Source: Dethiosulfovibrio salsuginis
GTDB taxonomy: Bacteria; Synergistota; Synergistia; Synergistales; Dethiosulfovibrionaceae
DNA: 64,000 nucleotides
Reading direction: 5' to 3'
NCBI RefSeq assembly: GCF_900177735.1
Contig: NZ_FXBB01000004.1
Location: forward strand, 42,080 to 106,079
Made by a program: the position numbers and the translations under genes. The notes below the pieces were generated by a model, which searched no databases, was not told the origin of the DNA, and was given only the letters and a program-made list of their open reading frames with translations. Shown here piece after piece: positions 16,332 to 24,355 of the stretch (its first letter is position 1; each line of letters opens with the position of its first letter).

Positions 16332-17453
16332 ATGGATAGATCGGATTTGAAGAACTGTAGGAGGATCGTGGTAAAAGTCGGCACCAGCACCATAACCCAC
16401 GACACCGGCAAGCTGAACCTTTTCCGTATGGAGAGGCTGGCCCGGGCGTTGTCGGATCTCCACAATCAGGGGAAGGACGTGGTCCTCATAACCTCCGGTG
16501 CGGTAGGAGCTGGGGTTGGACGGATGGGGCTCAGAGAGAGGCCGTCGACTCTGCCTATGAAACAGGCCCTTGCGGCGGTGGGACAGGCGTCTCTCATGCA
16601 GATGTACGAGAAGTTCTTCGGAGAGTACGGCCAGACCGTGGGGCAAGTGTTGCTCACCAGGGACGCTTTCGACGATAGGCCTAGGTATCTGAACATAAGA
16701 AATACCCTGTGCGGATTGCTGGAGCTCGGGGTCGTCCCTGTTATAAACGAAAACGACACCGTGGCGGTGGAGGAGATAAAGTTCGGCGACAACGATACCC
16801 TGTCCGCCCTGGTGGCGGTGGCGGTTCAGGCCGATTTGCTTATAATACTGTCCGATATCGACGGCCTTTACGACAGAAATCCTAAGGATAACCCCGACGC
16901 AAAACTGCTTCCGGTGGTGGACCACATATCGGAGGAGATAAGGCAAAACTCCACCGGAAGAGGTTCCAGCTTCGCCAGCGGCGGTATGTACACCAAACTG
17001 GCTGCCGCCGATATCGCCCTCCCGGCAGGTATCCCTATGATCATAGCCAGCGGAGGGGAGGATAGGGTGGTGAGGCGGATAGTGGAGGGGGAGGATTTAG
17101 GCACCCTTTTTCTCCCTTCCACCGAGGGAACCCACGGCAGAAAGAGATGGATAGCCGCCGGTGCCAGGCCTCAGGGGATCTTGGTGATAGACGATGGTGC
17201 GGTCACGGCGCTTAAGGAAAGAGGGGGGAGCCTTCTTCCATCAGGGGTAATAGCGGTAAGAGGGGATTTTTACAGAGGTCAGATGGTCTCCATTCAGGCC
17301 ATCCACGGCGACGAGGTGGCCAGGGGCCTGGTGAACTACGATAGCGCCGATGTGCTGGCCATACTTGGCAGGCAGAGCGATGAGATAGAGTCGCTCCTAG
17401 GGGAGCGGGATTTCGACGAGGTGGTCCACAGGGACAACCTCGCGGTGATTTAG
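16332..17453 (+). CDS. proB: Glutamate 5-kinase
   Basis: This enzyme phosphorylates L-glutamate to glutamyl-5-phosphate, the first step of proline synthesis. The 373-residue protein has an amino-acid-kinase domain (VVKVGTSTIT, ITSGAVGAG, INENDTVAVEEIKFGDND, LSDIDGLYD) and a C-terminal PUA domain (about residues 275-360) typical of the long ProB form. The ATG at 16332 has GAGGTGA upstream; a GTG three codons earlier is the alternative. It begins a proB-proA-ddl operon with gaps of 21 bp and 2 bp, directly after repeat copy C. Confidence 0.95.
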   Translation: MDRSDLKNCRRIVVKVGTSTITHDTGKLNLFRMERLARALSDLHNQGKDVVLITSGAVGAGVGRMGLRERPSTLPMKQALAAVGQASLMQMYEKFFGEYGQTVGQVLLTRDAFDDRPRYLNIRNTLCGLLELGVVPVINENDTVAVEEIKFGDNDTLSALVAVAVQADLLIILSDIDGLYDRNPKDNPDAKLLPVVDHISEEIRQNSTGRGSSFASGGMYTKLAAADIALPAGIPMIIASGGEDRVVRRIVEGEDLGTLFLPSTEGTHGRKRWIAAGARPQGILVIDDGAVTALKERGGSLLPSGVIAVRGDFYRGQMVSIQAIHGDEVARGLVNYDSADVLAILGRQSDEIESLLGERDFDEVVHRDNLAVI

Positions 17454-17474
17454 AGTTAGGAAGTGGATCTTGAT

Positions 17475-18716
17475 ATGGAGTTCAGTTTAAAGAATATGGG
17501 GACCGCGGCGAAGGTTGCGTCCCGTTTTGTGTCCCAGACCAGCGGCAAGGATAGGGACAGGGCGCTTATGGCAATGGCTGAGGCCCTCTTGAAAGGGACC
17601 GACGAGATAGTCAGGGCCAACGGAGTGGATCTGGCGGAGGGAAGGGCTGGAGGTCTGTCCGAGCCTTTGCTGGAGAGGCTTTCCCTGGACGAGGGCAGGG
17701 TTCGGTCTATGGCTAAGGGGCTGGAGGAGATCGCCGCCCTGCCCGATCCTCTGGGCAAGGGAGACCGATGGATAAACGACCAGGGGCTGGAGATCTCCAG
17801 GGTGAAGGTCCCTCTAGGTGTGATCGGCATGATCTACGAGTCTCGGCCAAACGTGACCGCCGATGCGTCGGGGCTCTGCCTTAAGGCTGGGAACGCCGTT
17901 ATCCTGAGAGGGGGCAGGGAGGCGGTCAACTCAAACCGTGCCATAGCGTCGCTGATCAGAGGGGCCCTGAGGGAGTCGGGTTTCCCGGAGGATTCGGTCC
18001 AGCTTCTGGACGATCCCGGTCGGGAGGCTACTCAGGCCCTTATGGCGCTGGACGATCTGGACGTCCTGATCCCCAGAGGAGGTAAAGGCCTGAAGGAGGC
18101 GGTGAGGGTCCACGCGAAGGTTCCGGTGATTATGACCGGTATGGGGCTGTGCCACCTCTACGTCGATCGCTCGGCGGACCTGGGCATGGCGGTGGATATC
18201 GCGGTGAACGCCAAGGCCCAGAGGCCATCGGTGTGTAACTCTATAGAGACCTTGCTGGTTCACTCGGAGGTGGCACCTGCCTTTTTGCCTCTTCTCTCCT
18301 CGGCGATGGAGGAGGCGGGAGTGGAGCTTAGAGGCGACGGCAGGGTTCGATCGCTGGTGTCCATGGCCAGCGCCACCGACGAGGACTGGGATACCGAGTA
18401 CCTTGCCCTGATCCTGTCGGTCAAGATGGTGGACTCGGTGGAGGAGGCGATAGACCACATAGATCGCTACGGCTCAGGCCACAGCGAGGCCATCGTCACC
18501 GGTGATTATGGGACGTCCCGTAAGTTTCTGGACCAGGTTGACGCTTCGTCGGTTTACGTCAACGCCTCCACTCGGTTTACCGACGGTTCGGTCTTCGGCT
18601 TTGGGGCGGAGATGGGCATAAGCACCCAGAAGCTCCACGCCAGAGGTCCTATGGGGGTGGAGCACCTGACAACCGTCAAATACAGGGTCCTAGGCTCAGG
18701 ACAGGTCCGAGGTTAG
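17475..18716 (+). CDS. proA: Glutamate-5-semialdehyde dehydrogenase
   Basis: ProA reduces glutamyl-5-phosphate with NADPH to glutamate-5-semialdehyde, which cyclises toward proline. The 413-residue protein has the family hallmarks IYESRPNVTADA, LKAGNAVILRGG, LIPRGGKGL and QRPSVCNSIETLLVH with the catalytic Cys, then GFGAEMGISTQKLHARGPMG near the end. The ATG at 17475 is preceded by AGGAAGTGG at normal spacing; a GTG at 17463 is too near the site. It is coupled to proB upstream and ddl downstream. Confidence 0.95.
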   Translation: MEFSLKNMGTAAKVASRFVSQTSGKDRDRALMAMAEALLKGTDEIVRANGVDLAEGRAGGLSEPLLERLSLDEGRVRSMAKGLEEIAALPDPLGKGDRWINDQGLEISRVKVPLGVIGMIYESRPNVTADASGLCLKAGNAVILRGGREAVNSNRAIASLIRGALRESGFPEDSVQLLDDPGREATQALMALDDLDVLIPRGGKGLKEAVRVHAKVPVIMTGMGLCHLYVDRSADLGMAVDIAVNAKAQRPSVCNSIETLLVHSEVAPAFLPLLSSAMEEAGVELRGDGRVRSLVSMASATDEDWDTEYLALILSVKMVDSVEEAIDHIDRYGSGHSEAIVTGDYGTSRKFLDQVDASSVYVNASTRFTDGSVFGFGAEMGISTQKLHARGPMGVEHLTTVKYRVLGSGQVRG

Positions 18717-18718
18717 CC

Positions 18719-19651
18719 GTGGCGAAAAGGAACATAACCGTCCTCTGTGGGGGTAACAGCCCGGAGAGGGCGGTTTCTTTGGAAAGCGGCAGGGCGGTGG
18801 CCCAAGGACTGACCGAGGCGGGCCATTCGGTGCAGGAGGTCGATCTTGTCTCTTCGGAGGGTGTTTTCGACCTTTTGAGGGAGAAGAGGCCCGACCTTTT
18901 CTTCATAGCCCTCCACGGAGGCTGGGGGGAGGACGGCCACATCCAGGCTGTACTGGATATGGCGGGAGTTCCCTACACAGGCTCTGGACCGGTGGGCTGT
19001 GCTGTGGCTATGGACAAGGTGGTGTCTAAAGCGGTTTTTTCGTCCTCCGGCATAGACGTGCCTTGGGGGCTCGAGGTCCATAAAGGGGAGTTTCCCGATC
19101 TCTCTGAAGATCTCCTCCGTTGGGGAGGGCTGGTCGTGAAGCCCTGCTGTGGTGGGAGCACCGTAGGGACCTCTATAGTCTCCCATCTGGAGGATCTGTC
19201 TCCCGCCTTGTGGGGGGCCTGGGAGCAGGAGGACAGGGCTCTGGTGGAGGCCTATGTTCCAGGCAGAGAGCTAACCGTGGCGGTGATCGATTTTAGAGGG
19301 GTCCCCAGAGCCCTTCCGGCGGTGGAGATAGCCCCTGAGGGGGGCTTTTACGACTACCGGGCGAAGTACGGAGGCGGCAGCTGTTACACCTCTCCTGCCG
19401 ATCTGGCCCCTTCTCTGGCGGAGCTTCTGGCCTCCCAGGCCTGTGCGGCCCACCGGGCCTCAGGTTGCTCCATATACTCCAGGGTGGATTTTAGGGTGGA
19501 CCCCGATGGTCGCCCGTGGGTGCTGGAGGTCAATACCGCTCCAGGGATGACCTCCAACAGCCTGGTTCCTAAGGCGGCCAAGGCGGCGGGATACTCCTTT
19601 CCCGAGCTTTTGGACTACATAGTCGAGGAGTCCCTGATCCTCAGGGGATAG
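18719..19651 (+). CDS. ddl: D-alanine--D-alanine ligase
   Basis: This ATP-grasp enzyme joins two D-alanines for peptidoglycan precursors. The 310-residue protein shows CGGNSPERAVSLESG near the start, FIALHGGWGEDG, the ATP-grasp VVKPCCGGSTVGTS, EAYVPGRELTV and the C-terminal metal-binding segment EVNTAPGMTSNSL. The GTG at 18719 follows GAGG and lies two bases after the proA stop, so it is translationally linked to proline synthesis, an unusual grouping. A strong terminator follows, closing the operon. Confidence 0.94.
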   Translation: MAKRNITVLCGGNSPERAVSLESGRAVAQGLTEAGHSVQEVDLVSSEGVFDLLREKRPDLFFIALHGGWGEDGHIQAVLDMAGVPYTGSGPVGCAVAMDKVVSKAVFSSSGIDVPWGLEVHKGEFPDLSEDLLRWGGLVVKPCCGGSTVGTSIVSHLEDLSPALWGAWEQEDRALVEAYVPGRELTVAVIDFRGVPRALPAVEIAPEGGFYDYRAKYGGGSCYTSPADLAPSLAELLASQACAAHRASGCSIYSRVDFRVDPDGRPWVLEVNTAPGMTSNSLVPKAAKAAGYSFPELLDYIVEESLILRG

Positions 19652-19657
19652 CCATAC

Positions 19658-19697
19658 AAAGAGGCGGTAGGGCCCTACAGGGCTTTGCCGCCTCTTT
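19658..19697 (+). terminator. Terminator of the proB-proA-ddl operon
   Basis: AAAGAGGCGG pairs with CCGCCTCTTT around a 20-nt loop that holds a second small GGGCCCTA-type pairing. Confidence 0.75.
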
Positions 19698-19725
19698 TAC
19701 GTCTAGGTAAAAAAAGCAAGTCAGG

Positions 19726-19755
19726 TTGCATGATATGTATAGGTGTGTGTTATAC
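19726..19755 (+). promoter_or_regulatory. Candidate promoter of the GNAT gene
   Basis: TTGCAT (19726) and TTATAC (19750-19755), 18 bp apart, give a leader of about 160 nt. The stretch 19698-19922 holds no gene that I can see; its middle is pyrimidine-rich (CTTTTTCCTTCG, TCTCCCTTATCC). Confidence 0.4.
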
Positions 19756-19922
19756 TTATATCAGGGTAACTCGTCTTTTCTCCTGAAAAGCTCTTCCATC
19801 GCCTTTTTCCTTCGATTATCTCCCTTATCCGGTTTTTGATCCGATTTACCTATGTTTACCTATTTAGAACGCTGAAAACTCTCATTGTCTGTGGGGGTAA
19901 CTAAACTGAGGAGGGATGTTCC

Positions 19923-20684
19923 GTGTTATCTAATCATGAGAATAAGCTACTTATCCTGCACCGTCACGGAGATCGCCGCCCCGTCCCCGCCCGACTGTGT
20001 CGTCTGGATATGTCCGATTACGACGATGTCATGGCTCTCAACGCCAGGGTGTATAACGAGGTGGCCGACGAGGATATCTATGTCTCCGATAACTCTATAG
20101 AGCGAAACCTCTCAGGGGAGGGGTTCGCCTTAGGGGTTCGGGCCGCAGGGGTGTTGGTGGCTATGTGTATTTTTTCCTGGGTTATGGAGGATATGGCTAA
20201 GGTGCTTGAGGGCACCTATCTGGAGGACTGGCCTCTAGAGTCTTTCGCTATGAGGGATATCGTGGTGGTGGATCGGGATTACCGGGGCAACGGCCTCCAC
20301 AGGATGCTCATAGAGGCGTCGGGGTCCTTCGTCCCCTCCAGGAGAAAGTACGTAATATCCACCGTGTCGCCTAGAAACTGGGCGAGCCTTAAAAACGTTC
20401 TGGCGGAGGGGTATTACGTGGTGGCCTGCAAGAAGCTCTACGGCGGCCATAATCGCTTTATAACCTGGCAGGACCTGGACGATCCTATGGTCATATCCCG
20501 TCATCTTCCTCTGAAGATATCCGCTAAGGACCTTGATTGTCACAGGCAGGCTCTGGCGATGGGGGCGGTGGGATACGAGCTGGAGAGGCGAGGGGACGAG
20601 GTGTTTCTCCGGTACGGCAAAGGAGTTCGGCGGTCTAAGGCGATTCCATCTCTCTTCGGAGACGAGGATAGTCAGGCAGGATAA
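19923..20684 (+). CDS. GNAT family acetyltransferase
   Basis: This 253-residue protein has a GNAT core: YDDVMALNARVY at the front, FAMRDIVVVDRDYRGNGLHRMLIEAS (the acetyl-CoA pyrophosphate-binding R-x-x-G-x-G/A loop appears as RGNGLH), and the terminal strand ISTVSPRNWASLKNVLAEGY. GNAT enzymes move acetyl or acyl groups to amines; the substrate is not predictable. The start is a GTG behind GAGGAGGGA. It is a single-gene unit with its own promoter and a strong terminator shared with the converging gene. The C-terminal 60 residues form an added module. Confidence 0.78.
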   Translation: MLSNHENKLLILHRHGDRRPVPARLCRLDMSDYDDVMALNARVYNEVADEDIYVSDNSIERNLSGEGFALGVRAAGVLVAMCIFSWVMEDMAKVLEGTYLEDWPLESFAMRDIVVVDRDYRGNGLHRMLIEASGSFVPSRRKYVISTVSPRNWASLKNVLAEGYYVVACKKLYGGHNRFITWQDLDDPMVISRHLPLKISAKDLDCHRQALAMGAVGYELERRGDEVFLRYGKGVRRSKAIPSLFGDEDSQAG

Positions 20685-20717
20685 AAAAAAGAGACCCAAA
20701 AAAGGGTCTCTTTTTTT
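20683..20717. terminator. Bidirectional terminator
   Basis: A8 then GAGACCC-AAAAAA-GGGTCTC then T7, serving both the GNAT gene and the converging membrane protein gene. Confidence 0.85.
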
Positions 20718-20718
20718 A

Positions 20719-21231
20719 TTAAGGAAGCCTGAGGTTGCTGATGATCTCCCTGATAAGCTGGTCCCTGGCGACCAAGGTCTCTCTGAGGACCTGATCGGTG
20801 GACTTGTAGAGCTCTTTCATCTCCTCGACTGCGTCGATGGCACCGGTGTTCGCTTTGGCGATCACGTCAAGGCGGGCCTCCATGGACTTGAAGGTCTCGT
20901 TGATCTCCGCCAGGCTGGCCTCCATGGCGCTGGTCTTCTCGACCATGGTGGCTTCGGCGGTGGCTATGTCCTTGCTGGCTGTGGCCATTTTGTCCTCAAG
21001 TCGGTCCAGCCTGAGCATGATTCCCGAGAACAGCCCAAGGAAGATAACCGCCATGAGGATGAGAAGGCCGTACTTCTTGACCTTGCTCTCCCCTCCGGAA
21101 CAGGAGTCGTAGTCGGAGTTGCAGCAGCAGTCGTCGAAGTCCTGCTCCATCTCCTCTTCCTCTGTCACCATTTCGTCCGCCATAAGTTCCTCGTTCTGAT
21201 CCTTCGCCTTGATGTTGTCGTCTTCGTACAT
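20719..21231 (-). CDS. Membrane-anchored coiled-coil protein with acidic, Cys-rich N-terminus
   Basis: I do not recognise this 170-residue protein. Residues 1-50 are acidic (MADEMVTEEEEMEQDF) and contain the Cys cluster DDCCCNSDYDSCSGG. Then comes KVKK, one membrane helix (about 55-73) and a coiled-coil stretch (LDRLEDKMATASKDIATAEAT onward). The acidic, Cys-rich side is probably cytoplasmic, since basic residues flank the helix on that side. The cysteines could bind metal. Good ribosome site (AAAGGAGATGGGATAAT). It is monocistronic. Confidence 0.7.
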   Translation of the reverse strand: MYEDDNIKAKDQNEELMADEMVTEEEEMEQDFDDCCCNSDYDSCSGGESKVKKYGLLILMAVIFLGLFSGIMLRLDRLEDKMATASKDIATAEATMVEKTSAMEASLAEINETFKSMEARLDVIAKANTGAIDAVEEMKELYKSTDQVLRETLVARDQLIREIISNLRLP

Positions 21232-21442
21232 TATCCCATCTCCTTTTGCTGTCCGGCGGACAAACGCCGGAGAATTATGTCTCCTGTCTGTCCTTCGATG
21301 CCTTCGTATAGGGAAAATGATAGCATAAAATCCAGCCTGTTTCGTTATCTTGTGAAAATCTTTTCGATAAAAACAGGATAGACTTTAAACCCACCTTCCC
21401 GATGAAGCATTATACCAGTTTCCCGCCTATAATGTGACCTCG

Positions 21443-21471
21443 TTGACTTAGGGGTGCCAAGATCATAGTAT
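21443..21471 (+). promoter_or_regulatory. Promoter of the FlgT-like operon
   Basis: TTGACT (21443-21448), 17 bp, TAGTAT (21466-21471). The rest of the gap 21232-21442 shows only TCCGGCG/CGCCGGA pairing near 21256, probably in the leader of the opposite gene. Confidence 0.55.
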
Positions 21472-21522
21472 AGAAAAAACAGAGTAAAAAATCCAGCCCT
21501 TATTAGGAGAGGAGGTTCCATT

Positions 21523-22644
21523 ATGATCGGAAGAAAGCTTTTTGCCCTATGTTGTGTGATCGCCTGCGTCCTGTCGCCGGTGGCGTCTTTCGGATCCACC
21601 GTCGAGGCTCAGGGAGAGGCGGCTATTCTGGACGGCAACAGAGCGGCCGCCAGAGAGTCCGCTAAAAGACAGCTTTACAGGAACGCCCTGGAGAAGGCCA
21701 TAGGGGCCAGGGTGGAGGGCATCACCGAGATGAAGGACTTTCAGGTGGTGCGAGATCGGGTGTTCTCCAGCTCTCAGGGGCTGGTAAAGGACCTGACCAT
21801 AACGAGAGAGTGGGTCGAGGGCGATATACTGTATCTCCTGGGAAGGTGTGTGGTCGAGGAGAAGGCTCTGGACGGTGTTTTAGGCCCGGCGGTTATAGAC
21901 GCCCTTGGAAATCCCAGGGTGGTTGTCCTGGTGGACGAGGTTATAGGAGGAAACAGGCCCTTTCTGGTTGCCTCCGAGGGACAGGTGGAGTCGGCCTTTC
22001 AGAAGGCGGGCTATCTGATGCTCGACAAGGGACAGTTGGACGCTATAGCGGCGAAAAAGGCGGAGGCCGCAAGGATATCCGGCGACGATACCGCCCTGGC
22101 GGAGCTGGCCAGGGATTTCGATGCCGACGTTATCCTCTACGGCAAAGGCCAGTCGTCCTCTTTTACCAGACAGAAGATATCCGGTCAGACCATCCACGGG
22201 GTTAGGACCCTCTTTAAGCTGAAGGCGGTCATAGCTCAGACGGGACAGAGCCTAGGCGTGGAGGTGCCAGACGTTCGGACGAAGGGCATGAGCGAGGAGG
22301 ACGGGGCCATAAAGGGCCTTAAAGAGGCCGCCGACAGGGCTTCCCTCTCTCTGGTGAACGAGGTGGCCTACGCCCTTACCGGCGGCTCCTCCGGGGTCCC
22401 GGGGCGGAACGTGAGGGTCACAGTGGAGGGGCTTGACTTCGGTGCCCTCAGGGATCTTGAGGCCACTTTGCGGGATTCTCCCGGTATAGTAGGGGTCTAC
22501 CGGAGGTCCTTCCGGTCCGGCAGGCTCGAACTGGACGTGTCGGTGGACGGAACCGCCGAGGATGTGGCGGTTATCCTGGATAAGGCAGGTCTGGAGGTAC
22601 TGGACCTTACCGCCGCTACCGTGGGAGCGAGGCGAGTGCGGTGA
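21523..22644 (+). CDS. Secreted FlgT N-terminal-like protein
   Basis: This 373-residue protein has a signal peptide (LFALCCVIACVLSPVASFG). The mature start VEAQGEAAILDGNRAAARESAKRQLYRNALEKAIGARV strongly resembles the N-terminal domain of flagellar assembly protein T and related lipopolysaccharide-assembly-like proteins. A middle domain with FDADVILYGKG and a C-terminal alpha/beta segment (VRVTVEGLDFGALRDLEATLRD) repeat that domain style. In vibrios FlgT forms part of the flagellar basal-body ring, but no flagellar genes flank it, so a general periplasmic role is as likely. The next gene overlaps by four bases. Confidence 0.7.
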   Translation: MIGRKLFALCCVIACVLSPVASFGSTVEAQGEAAILDGNRAAARESAKRQLYRNALEKAIGARVEGITEMKDFQVVRDRVFSSSQGLVKDLTITREWVEGDILYLLGRCVVEEKALDGVLGPAVIDALGNPRVVVLVDEVIGGNRPFLVASEGQVESAFQKAGYLMLDKGQLDAIAAKKAEAARISGDDTALAELARDFDADVILYGKGQSSSFTRQKISGQTIHGVRTLFKLKAVIAQTGQSLGVEVPDVRTKGMSEEDGAIKGLKEAADRASLSLVNEVAYALTGGSSGVPGRNVRVTVEGLDFGALRDLEATLRDSPGIVGVYRRSFRSGRLELDVSVDGTAEDVAVILDKAGLEVLDLTAATVGARRVR

Positions 22645-23018
22645 AGATGCTGGGACTGGCGATTATCACGGTGTTTTTAGCTGTCTACCCTTTAGGTGCC
22701 CAGGAGGTCCAACAGTTTGAGCACGGTCTGGTGGACTGGGAGAGAGGGCTGGTGCTCGTCGAGGGAAGGGTCCCTCTGTCAGACCAGGGGAGCCCTTCCT
22801 CGAGGCTCAGATCTCAGAGGGCCGCCAGGCTTTCCCTCTTTATGAACGTGTTTCGTGTCTCCTCCGAGCTGACCGGCTTAGATCTGCCGGAGAACCTGGA
22901 TATCGGCGAGGATCTGTTTAAAGAGGTTGTCGTCACCGGTGGAGAGAGGGACGGAGACTACGTTCTGTGGGCCTGGTTTCCTTTAGAGCGGGTTAAGGGG
23001 CTTACGATCAATCGGTAG
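22641..23018 (+). CDS. Small secreted protein, operon partner of the FlgT-like gene
   Basis: This 125-residue protein has a signal peptide (MLGLAIITVFLAVYPLGA) and a mature part with GLVDWERGLVLVEGRVPL, like the LPP20/FlgT-associated small proteins that start with a beta hairpin. The GTG start overlaps the upstream TGA (GTGA), which implies coupled translation and a shared process. The 3' end overlaps the converging gene by 11 bp. Function unknown. Confidence 0.6.
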   Translation: MKMLGLAIITVFLAVYPLGAQEVQQFEHGLVDWERGLVLVEGRVPLSDQGSPSSRLRSQRAARLSLFMNVFRVSSELTGLDLPENLDIGEDLFKEVVVTGGERDGDYVLWAWFPLERVKGLTINR

Positions 23019-23493
23019 GGATGGAGAACTTGAGCTCCACTCCGTCACCTTTAGGCCTTATGGTGGCCTCGTCGGGGTCCAGTTCCTCCAGGTTGATGGA
23101 GTCCAGGACCGATTTTACCGAGTTTCTAGTGGCCTCGTCCAGGGCGTCCAGCTGTTCTTTGGCCTTTTTGCCCAGGTCCTCCAGCTCTTTCGGCAGCTTT
23201 ATCGTGCTCTTTGGGGGATCGTCGTCGGAGACCGTCCAGGAGCCCTCAGGCAGCTCTACCGGGATTTTTTCCCTCGATCCGACCCCCTCTATCCGATAGG
23301 ACCGAGGGGGCTCGGTTTTTTGGGGTTCCCCCTGTGGCTCGTCGGTCGTTTTCGGGAATACAGGCTGGGCCTCTCGGTGGTCTGCCTCCACGTATCCCGG
23401 TGGTTGAGGTGCAGGGGGCTTTTTGCCCCCTGACAGTCCTGCCAGAATACCTGCTATCAGGAACAGGAGGGTCAAAAGCGCTTTCAGTATCAT
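23008..23493 (-). CDS. Secreted or lipoprotein-like hypothetical protein
   Basis: I do not recognise this 161-residue protein. An N-terminal hydrophobic segment (ALLTLLFLIAGILAGLSGG) lacks a lipobox Cys, so it is a membrane anchor or signal peptide. A Pro-rich linker (PPAPQPPGYVE, PQKTEPPRSY) leads to a helical, charged domain (PKELEDLGKKAKEQLDALDEATRNSVKSVLDSI). AGGAGGAGGACC precedes the ATG. It converges on and overlaps the preceding gene by 11 bp, so the two transcripts are antisense at their ends. Likely periplasmic. Confidence 0.6.
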   Translation of the reverse strand: MILKALLTLLFLIAGILAGLSGGKKPPAPQPPGYVEADHREAQPVFPKTTDEPQGEPQKTEPPRSYRIEGVGSREKIPVELPEGSWTVSDDDPPKSTIKLPKELEDLGKKAKEQLDALDEATRNSVKSVLDSINLEELDPDEATIRPKGDGVELKFSIPTD

Positions 23494-23575
23494 AGGTCCT
23501 CCTCCTTTCTAGATGGGGTGTTAGTATTATACAAGGTCGACGGACTCGGCCTAGCTTAAAAAAGAGGTGATTTAG

Positions 23576-24355
23576 GTGGATTATTTGAAGGCCGCCGACG
23601 AGGGGCTGAACGGTCTGAAGGTCCTTCCCGGTGAGGATCCTATGGAGAGGGCCTGGCGGAAAACGTTAAACTCGGTTATAGACCAGATAGTCCAGGAGGA
23701 TCCCTCAAGGGAGGGGGCTATCGCTCTTATGGATCTGAAGCTCGATCCCGGTCCTTTTCCTGGGACCAAATACGTAGATCGCCGATCTCTGGCGGTCTCG
23801 GTGGCTTTAGGGGCGGTTCTGGGGGCCTTTGCGGTGGAGTTGGTTCTTCCTCCCCTACCGGCGACCTGGGTTCCTGCTCAGTGGATAGGGGCTATAGGTG
23901 CCTTGTTAGGGGCGGTAGGGGCTGTTTTCTTTGCCAGACCTAAAGAGGTTCCCGATATGGGCCGGGCCCGGGCTCACCTCGCCCTTTTGGCGGAGTTGAC
24001 CTTTAAGACCATAGAGGCGACGACGGCTAAGCCGGTGGAGCAGGCTAGGAAAAACGATGGCGATATAGCCAGGGCGCTGTACGACCTTAAAAACGCCTCT
24101 CCTGACGGTCTGGTGGCAGCCGCCGAGGGGCTTCTCATAGAGGCGGCTAACGGGGGGTACGAGGGGCTGAGAGGAACCCCTTCCTTCGTGAATCCCTCAG
24201 GTCCCTCGGTGTTTAGCTGGAGTGCCGATCTTCTCGATCGATACGAGCCTTTCGGTTATTACGACGAAGGGGATCCTGTGATGGAGGAGAGGGCTCCGAT
24301 CGTGAAAGACGGGGTTGTCCTGGAAAAAGGGGTCGTTCGGAGGGCCCTCCGATGA
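23576..24355 (+). CDS. Two-TM membrane protein, partner of Hsp70-like ATPase
   Basis: I do not recognise this 259-residue protein. The N-terminal 65 residues are helical and soluble, and two membrane segments (about 75-92 and 99-116) form a hairpin. A long cytoplasmic C-terminal part then contains HLALLAELTFKTIEATT, suggesting helical bundles. The GTG start follows AAAAGAGGTGATTTAG. The stop overlaps the ATG of the Hsp70-like gene (ATGA), so the two are made together and probably interact. In the resulting three-gene operon this is the least familiar part. Confidence 0.65.
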   Translation: MDYLKAADEGLNGLKVLPGEDPMERAWRKTLNSVIDQIVQEDPSREGAIALMDLKLDPGPFPGTKYVDRRSLAVSVALGAVLGAFAVELVLPPLPATWVPAQWIGAIGALLGAVGAVFFARPKEVPDMGRARAHLALLAELTFKTIEATTAKPVEQARKNDGDIARALYDLKNASPDGLVAAAEGLLIEAANGGYEGLRGTPSFVNPSGPSVFSWSADLLDRYEPFGYYDEGDPVMEERAPIVKDGVVLEKGVVRRALR

